Source: Cucumis sativus
Taxonomy: Eukaryota; Streptophyta; Magnoliopsida; Cucurbitales; Cucurbitaceae
Assembly (NCBI RefSeq): GCF_000004075.3
Contig: NC_026656.2
Span: forward strand, 17,184,607 to 17,248,606
DNA length: 64,000 nt
Reading direction: 5' to 3'
In this document: piece by piece, positions 54,801-64,000 of the stretch
Numbering within the stretch: the stretch's first letter is position 1
Layout: every line of letters begins with the position of its first letter
Notes under the pieces: generated by a model
Seen by the model: the letters and a program-made list of their open reading frames with translations, nothing else
Databases searched by the model: none
What the model was told of the DNA's origin: nothing
Position numbers and translations under genes: made by a program

Positions 54801-55834
54801 CCTTTAATTTGTGATCAAATTAAGTATACCTCTAATTCTTATGAAAATAATGGTGCATTATTTAGAAGCATTTAATATCAAAATAATGTATTCATACTTT
54901 TGAAATAGGTATAACTTATTCATTTATAAAAAGTACATAAAACTGCATACTATTTAATTCATGACCTTGAATTTTTATTTTTATTTTGTCAATATATATA
55001 TATGTAGATAGAACTGAAATCAAAAGACAGAAACTAAACAAGAAACTAAGAAAAGCATTATGATTTTACAGACAAGAGGACCATCAAACAAAGAGATACT
55101 TGTCAACAACATAACTCAGTCTACATTTTAATTAATATCAAAATCATGTTTTGATGATTCTTTTAGAAAAAAATATAAAACTGCAGAAGACACCATTATC
55201 ATAAGCTTTGTGATTCTATCAAAACAAAATGGAGAGTTTGAAATGTGTCTTCAATGGAGAATATGAAGCAGATAGCCAAAATTATATTCTCATAAAGCAG
55301 AGAAAGATTCAATTATATATCAACCATCAACTACCTTACCACCGACCACCTATGCCGGCTTGTCCTGGTGCGGGCTTCATGTCCGCAAGTTGAAATTCTG
55401 ACTGCAGCCATCGCCAAGTTATTTGCTTTGTCAATCACACCACTCATTTTTTATGGTGATCATCCTACAGTACTGTATTTTCACACCACCGTTTCCATGT
55501 TTTAGTCTCACATTGAAGTTTAAGGTACCAAAACAAACAATAATCTCATTGAGTCATTTAAATCAGAATTGAAAGGCGATTCAAGTTTTCTGCTGTTGGC
55601 TATTCTAACTATCAGGTTGGTTACAGCAAGGTTTCAAATACAAGCAGCCTTTGAGAGTTGTATTCTTAGTGACCATGTTACAAAATGAAGGAGTTCGAAT
55701 ATTGAATTGTACAAATAAAAAATTGATGAAGTGATCACTTCAGAGCTTGGCTCTCTCATGTCACCTTACGAAGTTAAACCTTGGCTTAGTATACATGTAC
55801 TATAGTACAAATCAAAGAGTACTAGCTCTATTCT
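51802..55834. other. Gene-free interval between ERF and DUF707 genes
   Basis: 4.0 kb, AT-rich, nothing coding. It contains (TA)n at about 51939-51953 and 53389-53400, a TACTT pentamer repeat at about 53691-53722, and a CCCT tetramer repeat at about 53966-53991. The right end (from about 55200) is less AT-rich and probably holds the DUF707 3' UTR. Confidence 0.6.
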
Positions 55835-58800
55835 CTAATGCATTACTGAATGCGAAGGGATGACCCCATCCTCAACATCATTTAAGTAAGCGTTCTCGGC
55901 AATTGTCCACCGACTCTGAAGAATCGTCCATTCTCTTCTACACCGTTCACTCACCTAACAAATTTTCCATAAGATATCAGTAGATACATAGAATAGTAAA
56001 CAATCAATATAATGATTATATTTCTTTGGTTGACATGACACAAACAACTATTAAGAAAAACAAGAGAGTTTCGGCCTTATAATGAGACTCGCAGAGAACT
56101 TCACATACCCCTACCCATGGTGCCTTTCCATTTTGTGATTCTCCCTGCCGGAAAAGGAAAATGAGGAGGTAATTACCAATTAAATTTTCTACTCACCAAT
56201 ATGGAAAACTGTTATTTACAAGGAAAATGGGGGAGGAAATATATCCAATTATTTTCCTTTTACCTGGCTTCCAAGTGAAGGCAAACCTTGGTGAACAATC
56301 CACTGTGCATCAACAACTCCTATCTTTTCATGTGCAGGCTGTTCAGAAAAAAATAAATTTTAGTGGAAGTGCCACTTGAATCTCCGAATAGCGATATTTG
56401 AATCAAAGAAGAAAGTGAGACGAAGTTTGGCCCTCACATCCACACATCGTCTGAGTAGGAAGTCAAGACCCCAACCATGGACCAGATCATTCTAATGGAA
56501 AAACCAAAAACTGTAAGATATCAGACAAATTACAATGGAAAAGAATGCAGGAGGGATTTTAAAATGGGGAATGAGGGGATAACCAACAGAAACCTGTAAC
56601 ATATGCCAAACACAACGCCATGCCTCTCGGGAGAAAACTGGAGCCATGATCTCAACAAAACTGCATGAAGTAAATGTTGAATATATAACTTATAAGAAGG
56701 CTACAACTTCTAGAATCGAATCAGTGAAAATAGAGAATGACAATGAATGTGAACAAGCAACACTCTAGAGCATATCTTACGCAGCACAGGGAGGCAAAAA
56801 AGGATCAATGCACCATCCTGGTCTTTCGTCCGTATCTCTGGAGAAAGTTCAGTGAAATAAGTGAAGGATACAGCCAATATCATCATTCTGAACCGAAGGA
56901 AAAAAGTTTAATCTCAAAGTCTTGCCACTCTTACTTGTGAACTTCACTCCCATCTCTTCTCCTTGTCATTCGCCAAGTTAAACCTTTACTTGGTTGCAAA
57001 CCTGGCTGTGAAATCTCTAAGCCGTACTTCCTTACCAACTTCATATATCTGTGTTGAATTATCTGTGTTAGTTAATAGACAAAGTAGAAGTAGAACACAA
57101 AGAACATTATCAATTCTGAGTGTAGCAAACTCACTCGTCTGCATCAAAATGATCCAATCCAAGGTCTTCATCCCAAATAAAAATGTAGTCAAATGGCGCA
57201 ACAATGTCAGGATGCAAAAATCGTTTGGCATACCACCTTGGCAGAATTACAGAAAACTAAAATCAAAACATGATTTGAACATGGTCCAGAACATGAATTA
57301 AATTCCCCCAAAACCCAGGGTCAAAAAGAATATTGGCAATAGTTTACCACTTGGCCTGCTTACGAGCACTAACATGAATAGCTCGCTTTGACCATTCAAA
57401 TTCATCCCATTCTGATGTTCGTCCATCATAATGAAAGAGAAGGATAACGAAATTATCTGAAAACTGTTGAGAAGCATAATCAATCTCTCAAATACATGAA
57501 CACGTACAAAGATACACATATACGGACCTTTCTGACTGCTCTATCAATATTGTATCTTTGGTTGTAACCAACTGTAAAAGCGACAAGATACTGCGGCTTG
57601 GTGGTCAGGTCCTGCAAAGGTCGTTTTGATCAATCTTTATCTTTATGTTAAGACTCTGCTAAAGTATGTTTATCAATAATCTAACTTAACATTACAGCTC
57701 TTCCACAATTCCCAGTATGTAATTCTAATAATAGTAAGACATTGCTTGCACAAAGGAAATTATTACCAAATTTAGACTTATATGATATATCCAGTGGTAG
57801 TTGAGGAGAAGTTGAATTCATACAAACATCATAATTCGCAGGTATACACACCTCACTAGGATTGCCCCACAGTCTACGTACATACAAATCTGATTCAGAA
57901 GAAATAATTTTTGGAGGAAGAGTTTCTGCACCTCTAGGATTTGATGGGACCCAAATCTGCACAAAAATTGAACACGAGATGCAAATCAATAAAAATGTAG
58001 ACAGCGATCACATTGAAAATGGTTTAGGCATAAGAATGCTAATCAATTAGCATCTAAAACTCCATGCTAAGCAAATATACAATTGAAACGACAAAACAGT
58101 ATTTAAACCACATAGATCTGTGGTGATCTATTAGATCTATTCTACCTAATTTACTAAACTGGTCTGTAACACTCGGGAATCTATATATATATATATATAT
58201 AGACACATAAAAACTGCAAAATACAGAAACCAGACAAGGCATTCATTAAGGAAAAGCATTCAACTGTAAAATATCGGAAATTGATATCTGTCATAATTGG
58301 AAAACCACTTTGTCTGGTCGAGTGAAAACCGTGATTCAATTTTTCAGGCGCTTTATCATTTGCTTTAACATTTCTAGTTTATTTCTTTTACACCACAATT
58401 TACTCCAACGACCACATCTTTTGGAGCCTCCTATCAGTAAACGAAAAATGAACACTACACAATGTGTCACATAATATTTTTTTTGACAAAGCATGAAAAG
58501 GAAGAAAATGTTCAATGAGCACGTGAATCTACTTCCCATCTGCAATTGAAACCAGACATGAACATGTTAAGGTCCCTAATTGCAGCTAATTTTTTTAAGC
58601 AAGCAGTCATGGACAGTTTGTTAGAGTTATGGAAATGACCACTGATGTTTCGTTCGAAGTCTGAGTTTGGTTTGAGTTGCTATTATTATTCTTCACAGAG
58701 GACCGAACATCGAGAAATAACTCCTTGGAGCGGTCTGAGCTTCTTCTTCCATCAATATAGGCGAGACCAACAGTTGGAAAAATATTGGATGGGAGATTTA

Positions 58801-59194
58801 GCTGTGAAATTAAGAACAATAAAACAAAAAATTATACAAAAGAATCCAGAAAAGGAAAAAAAGTAAGAATTTCCAAAATGTATGAATTCGGAGGTAAAGC
58901 AGTAGAAATTAGAAAAGGCTTTCCAATCCAAGAGAGGAGGAAAGGGTGGAAAGCCAAGTGTTCATACTCTAGTTAATGATAACACTGGAAATGACAGTCC
59001 AATGCAGAAGCCAACTACTGCTCCCACAAATGCACCTACGATAAGCTTCGACTTCAAGGCGTCATTGGGTACTCTACTGACGGGACTACAAACCAAAAAA
59101 GGTGAGATTTCATACAGCTTCATACTCTTATACAACATAATTTATCTCCAAGAGGAAAAGACAAATTTCTGGACCTGCGTGACGAATTGCCCAT
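55835..59194 (-). CDS. DUF707 family protein (lysine-ketoglutarate reductase trans-splicing-related), 14 coding exons
   Basis: A predicted type II membrane protein of 409 aa. Coding exons: 59194-59175, 59085-58968, 58801-58640, 57956-57852, 57611-57528, 57463-57348, 57236-57135, 57048-56935, 56837-56781, 56660-56594, 56491-56438, 56338-56264, 56144-56109, 55954-55835; sum 1230 nt. A membrane helix lies near residues 24-48 (LIVGAFVGAVVGFCIGLSF). The DUF707 domain runs from IWVPSNPRGAETLPP, RRLWGNPSE through FHYDGRTSEWDEFEWSK, FIWDEDLGLDHFD, GLEISQPGL, GWCIDPFLPPC and NDLVHGWGLDFLLRRC to WIVHQGLPSLGSQ. The WDED motif and topology suggest a Golgi glycosyltransferase-like fold, but no activity is established and the family's common name is historical. 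The first coding exon is only 20 nt; joining it to exon 2 gives MGNSSR-SPVSR in frame, better than an in-exon ATG at 59123. Confidence 0.93.
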
Positions 59195-59357
59195 ATTAAC
59201 ATCCAAACCTCCGCCGTGATTTAGAGTGTAGCAGTGCAAGCCAAATTCACATAAAGTCTATCTGCAAAACTGAAGAAGGACTTCAATCAAAATCCAATTC
59301 TTGGAAGCAAAAGAAAATTTCAATTTTTTAAAAAAAAAACTGGAAACAGCCCCTTCC

Positions 59358-59388
<31 letters not shown>

Positions 59389-60182
59389 ACGAAAAAACTT
59401 ACAGAAATAAACTGAAAATTGAAAACTCGTAAATGGGACTAGAGAATTGGAAGCAATAAACTAAAGAGCCCCATGGTTCAGCTCACCGAAGACTTCACAA
59501 TTACGAAAAAAGTAGTGGAAAAATCGTAATTTGAAAGCAGAAGCATAGATATAGAAAGACATTTAAAGGAGCTGAAAAGAAAAAAGAATTAAAGATCAAA
59601 GAGAGAAATAAACTAACCGAGGGAGACTAAGAAACGAGAAAATGGAGCAACAAGTAAGATCTGGAAGAAGAAAGAAGTGGATCAAGTTGAAATCTCAAAG
59701 AAAACAAATTCTAATTCTTTTCCATGGAAAGGATGAGCTTTCTTCCAAGGTCCGTCGCTGGTGTGGTAAACTCAGTCAACCACGTCTTCAAACTTAACTG
59801 CGACCCATCGTAATTAATTTTTCACTCAAATATTCAAACATCACGGATGCTTCCTTAACTAATTGAATGAATTCACTTCTTAAATTATAAATAACTCTCC
59901 TTTTCTTTTTCTTTTTCATTTTTAAATTGTAAATTCAGTCACCTTATCTGTCATTAGAATCTAAACCAAGTAAAAAACCTGAGTGATTTATATGAACATA
60001 AACTTCCAAAATCTGTAATCAAATTATTAAAATTGAAAAGGAAGAAAAGTTGCTTTTTTTCTTTTAATGACCGTTGAGTTGATAGTTGAGACCATAATAT
60101 TATTCGTCCCAATGGGCAAGGCGTGAGGTTTGTGTTAAAAAGTTCCGCTCAAATTTTTCATAGCCGTTGGACAAAGAAGAAG
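59195..60182. promoter_or_regulatory. Divergent promoter region of DUF707 and PP2C genes
   Basis: About 1 kb separates the two start codons. On the DUF707 side, a splice donor-like CTCG|GTTAGT near 59618 and an acceptor-like TTTTGCAG near 59265 suggest a spliced 5' leader, so the real promoter gap is about 0.5 kb. A run of 23 C (59356-59378) followed by 10 A falls within that leader intron. No other gene is seen. Confidence 0.55.
59356..59378. repeat. Poly-C tract (23 C) followed by poly-A
   Basis: A second long C homopolymer in the window, here probably inside a 5' leader intron of the DUF707 gene. It is followed immediately by about ten A. Confidence 0.95.
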
Positions 60183-62879
60183 ATGAGTGGAATTGATCTT
60201 CGATTTAGCCTCTCCTCTTGTTGCCTGAAGAGGAAAAGACCCGCCAACATTCAGATCCCTACCCTGTTGCAGCCTCAGGAGATTCATCCCCACAAACTTG
60301 ATCAAGATGCCACTCCCCCAACTCATTCCTTCTCTTCCACTGGTAATTGTGAACTTCAATTACTCTACTCTCCTTAACTTCTTCTTTTACTCCTCATTGT
60401 GGCCTTTACCTTTGCCTTTGCAGATTTTGCAGATCATGTGGGGGTTTTCTCCGTCAAGGGCAAGAAGAGGTTCATGGAAGATACTCACAAGATCATTCCT
60501 TGCTTGAAAGGCCACTTAAATAATGTTATTGAACTTCCATTTCTTTTTAAATTCTAGCAGCTTGGTTTAATTTAGGTCTATCCTGACTTGTCTTTTCTTT
60601 CTAGGCCTTTTTTGGCGTTTATGATGGCCATGGAGGTAGGAAGGCAGCGACATTTGTTGCAGATAATTTGCACAATAACATACTTGAAGTGGTGGCCAAT
60701 TGCATGGGATCTGCAAATAAGGAGGATGCTGTTAAAGCTGCTTTCTTGAAAACGGACCAAAACTTCTTGAATCTGGTAATTTCAAATGCAGCTATATTTT
60801 CTCCTTACATTGCAATTTTCTTGTCTAACTTGAATTACTGTCTTATAAGAATTAAAATTCCCATAATTTTGTAGGGTTTAGGCAGTGGTGTCTGCTGTGT
60901 CACAGCTCTGATACAAGGAGAAGAAGTTATTATTTCCAATTTGGGAGATTGTAGGGCTGTTCTTTCTAGAGGTGGAGTAGCTGAAGCAGTAACTAAAGAC
61001 CATAGAGTTGAACAGGAGGATGAGCGTAAAAGAATAGAAAACAAGGTACTAAGTTTTCACTGTTATACAGTGTGTAAAAGCAAGGTTATACAATGAACTT
61101 GAACTCGAAATTGTGATGTAGGGTGGATATGTTGAGATTCATAGGGGGGCATGGAGAGTTCATGGAGTTCTTTCTGTCTCTAGAAGCATTGGTGATGCTC
61201 ATTTGAAGGACTGGGTGATTGCAGAGCCTGATTCAAAGATCCTGCTTATTAGTGAAGACATGGAATTTCTAGTTCTGGCCACTGATGGGCTATGGGAAAA
61301 GGTATGGATGAATTCTCATATACATATGCATGGGAGTGTATTTTTTATATATAAATTTTATGTTCTTAAAGAGATTGTTTGCAAACAAATTTGTACGTGT
61401 CAATTGAAAAGGTGAAAAACGGCTCAACTAGTATATAGTATGTGTTTCAATTCTTCCACTTCGATTGTACTAAAAAAATGTGAAGCCTTTTGTAATCCCT
61501 TGGGATAACTCATCTCCCTTGTTTTGTAAATGGCTTCTTCATAGGAATAGATTTTCAGTTTACTAAATTAAGAACTTTTAAAAATGAAAATTATGAAAGT
61601 TCTAAATGAGATCACTTTTAAAAATTGTTCTCGTTTTGAGTGAAGAGTAGGAAAGTTTCGTTTCAATGATGATGAGTGAGAATACAACCTGAAAGAAACA
61701 AGCTCAAACCAGCTCTTCCAAAGACGATGTATATCTGACATGTTGTAATAAAATCATCTTTATTAAGACATATATTTGGAACTAAGTTTGTTAACTGTCT
61801 CATTTCCAAAATAGCTTTTCTTATAATAGGAAACAAAAACTATTTCATTGATTGATAAAATAGATTACAAAAGAAAGCCCCTCTGTGTGAATAGCTACAA
61901 AAGTATTTCCAAAATAACTTTTTAAAAATGAATATTAAAAGATAATATAGACCCTCACATTTATACATCTGTACTTGGTCACCTTATCTTTTACTAATAT
62001 TCAGCAAAATGCATCATGTTCACGTGAGAGTACTCTCTGTGGACCATGTGTTGAAATGGGTTGAATTATGAGGATACCATAGTGAATTTTTGTCCTGAGA
62101 TGAGATTTCTATATTCGGAGAGCAGTTGATTGACCTTCGAGTTTAGTTACCAGAAATAATACCTGATTTCCTACGACATCAACAGGGAATAAACTTCAAC
62201 AAAATATGAAGTCCTAAGAAATCTGTTTAGTTATTCAATCACTTCATGATACCTGGGGGGAGTTTTTCAGTAATGTTTAACTGCTTAAGAAGGAAACTAA
62301 TTTGTGAATATCAATCAATCAGAGGATAAATGATTGTGTTGTTTATTGGCAATTGATGTTTAACTTTGAAGTTACAAAATTTCATAGGTGGAAAACCAAG
62401 AGGCTATTGATGTTGTGACGCGATCGCGATTGATGGATCAAAGTTTTGGGCTATCAAAAGGTTCCTTGAGAAGCATTAGTCATAATTGTTGCTCTGTAAA
62501 TCCAAGTGCATCAAAAGTACGGAAAGTTTCATTAGTCACGCAACCAAAAGTGGGGGTGGGCCAATCTTCAATCTGTGAGAAGCCAATGGAAAGCTGTGAA
62601 GAAGGTGAATATGACTATGCTTGCGAAATTGAAAGTCCTGGATCGAAATCAAGGAGAATATCATTGGTCAGACATAAAAAGATGAAGGTAGAATTTTCAC
62701 CTAAGGAGAATAAGGATTGTTATAGGAAGATACCAACCTCCAGTAGACTTGTGGCTGCTTGTAAGGAACTTGTAAATCTAGCTCTGAGTAGGGGTAGTCT
62801 GGATGACATTACTGTAATGGTAATCGACTTGAAATACTTTAGGTGCAAGAGTCGATCTGAGAGTTCTTGTAACCTGTAA
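60183..62879 (+). CDS. Protein phosphatase 2C (clade-B-like), 6 exons
   Basis: A metal-dependent Ser/Thr phosphatase of 424 aa. Exons: 60183-60342, 60424-60524, 60605-60775, 60875-61045, 61122-61301, 62388-62879. Catalytic motifs are present: KGKKRFMEDTH (E72, D73), VYDGHGG (D94, G95), SNLGDCRAVL, SRSIGDAH, LATDGLWEK (D256) and LDDITVMVIDL (D400, D401), so the Mn/Mg site looks intact. Between DGLWEK and the last motif there is a long insert (about residues 270-375), rich in Ser, Lys and Glu, with two similar RK-V/I-SLV basic motifs (RKVSLVTQ, RRISLVRH). I recall this arrangement from the Arabidopsis PP2C2/PP2C14 group near the MAPK-phosphatase AP2C clade. Partners and location are unknown. 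Intron 5 is 1,086 nt, far longer than the others. Confidence 0.93.
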
Positions 62880-64000
62880 GTTTGTTTGAAACTGGCATTA
62901 GCTATGGAAAAAAAAAAAAGAAGAAAAAAGTGAAACTTTCACCATTGTGTATTGATAACTGAAAAGACGTGTACAAAAAGCAGATTTGATTATTTCATTT
63001 TTGGTTTGCAAAGTAAGAACCAGCCGGGTAGATTCTGATTCTTCCTACTACGAATCAAATGCTGAACTTTTTCTTGAATTATTCTTCTCTTTTAGGTTCT
63101 GTAGACATTTATTTTCTTTTTTTTAAAAAAAAACTATATATTTATCAATATTTTGAAATTGGTTTCATGATGAGGGTGGCAAGTTTGTAGTGATTGACTA
63201 TGTGTTTCTTGATTGATATTGCCAATAATTTAAGAAAAAGAAACTTCTTTATTCAGTGTTTGGTGCTTTTGAACGTCTACACCAATTAGCATTTCATCCC
63301 ACCAGCCCCTTTTCAGTAATGCTCCATCCTTTTCATCTCCATTTTGTTGTACAATGCGAAATTATTTGCTCACAGCAAATCTATTACTGATGTGTTAAGT
63401 TTTGAAGAAGATAAATGTTTAACTCAGGACTAAACAGCTGTTGCTTTAAGTGATTATTGTTGCAGAACTGTGTTGGGTCAATCACAGTGGACTAAAATAC
63501 AGGATTGTGAAGCTGAATATTGACCCAATTCAAATGGAGGCGATGGTCGAGGGGAGTACACTAAATAATTTAAAGAATTTTCGTGGATTAGCCCCATCCC
63601 CATCTTTCATTAGCTCTTATTGAACATAATAATTATAACCTTGGAGCGGTCACATACAATGACTCACAAGTCATTCGGATATAGGGAAGTTGAAGATGTG
63701 TCTGATATTTTTTTGGTTCTTCTCTATATGTTTCATGTTCAACGGCAGACAAGTGGGGTTATGGTTTATTGTTCTCTACTTTCAAAGTAATCCTACTTCT
63801 TGTTACTCATACAGTGAATACTGAAGCTGGACCATTTTCTCTGTTACCTAAACTACAGTTCTTTTTACATTTCTACATTATCTATCTTTCAGATTCCTTA
63901 CCAAGTCACTTTTCCCAACAGTTCCACTCCAAAGTTCAAACAGGGGAGGAGAAACCCAGGTGAAAAATACAAATCTCGATCTCATTATATTATTAGAATA
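62880..64000. other. Right-edge region downstream of the PP2C gene
   Basis: PP2C 3' flank with an A run (62910-62920), a T/A run near 63116-63132 and AT-rich sequence. No further gene is supported before the window ends. Confidence 0.55.

Noticed and set aside
59121-59123. ATG at 59123 as the start of the DUF707 protein
   Set aside because: In frame, but it adds an atypical N terminus; the spliced 20-nt exon with ATG 59194 gives a normal MGNSSR-SPVSR start and good splice sites.

Overview
This window is nuclear DNA from a dicot plant, most likely a cucurbit (Cucumis or a relative). It is AT-rich, with long gene-free stretches between multi-exon genes that have standard GT-AG plant introns. 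All recognised products are plant families: DUF26 receptor kinases, DUF239/neprosin, SIAMESE-related CDK inhibitors, ARO armadillo proteins, PADRE/DUF4228, AP2/ERF and clade-B-like PP2C. The cucurbit call rests on the overall look and on a TATCACTGATAGA-rich MITE that I associate from memory with cucurbits; I could not run a search.

Layout. (1) 1-4236, minus strand: two tandem cysteine-rich receptor-like kinases (CRK2/CRK3 type), the first cut by the window edge. (2) 7106-17779, plus strand: a PMEI-domain protein, a neprosin/DUF239 protein (7 exons, one GC-AG intron) and a lipase-like alpha/beta hydrolase (8 exons). (3) 17.8-21.7 kb: no gene; a degraded U6 snRNA copy and a MITE. (4) 21721-25145, minus strand: condensin II subunit CAP-H2, 11 exons, with one in-frame TGA in exon 6. 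(5) 26530-34183, plus strand: a glutamate:glyoxylate aminotransferase (13 exons) that stops before the family's peroxisomal tail, a SIAMESE-related CDK inhibitor, and an F-box/SEL1-repeat protein. (6) 35641-37461, minus strand: an intronless armadillo-repeat-only protein. (7) 37.5-43.1 kb: a tRNA-Asn, a PADRE-domain protein and a PB1-domain protein. (8) 43.1-55.8 kb: gene-poor, with one intronless AP2/ERF factor at 50.7 kb that has a clear TATA box. (9) 55835-62879: a divergent pair, a DUF707 protein on the minus strand (14 coding exons) and a PP2C on the plus strand (6 exons).

The order CRK-CRK-PMEI-DUF239-lipase-(CAP-H2)-GGT-F-box matches, as I recall them, the paired Arabidopsis segments At1g70520-At1g70590 and At1g23310-At1g23350, so the left 34 kb looks like a conserved syntenic block. 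Exon models were built by hand. For every complete multi-exon gene the exon lengths sum to a multiple of three and the joined frames match family motifs. I see no LTR element, no CRISPR array and no sign of bacterial or viral DNA. The most unusual items are the missing peroxisomal tail of the aminotransferase, the single nonsense codon in CAP-H2, a GC-AG intron, and a G-quadruplex-capable hexamer repeat upstream of the F-box gene.
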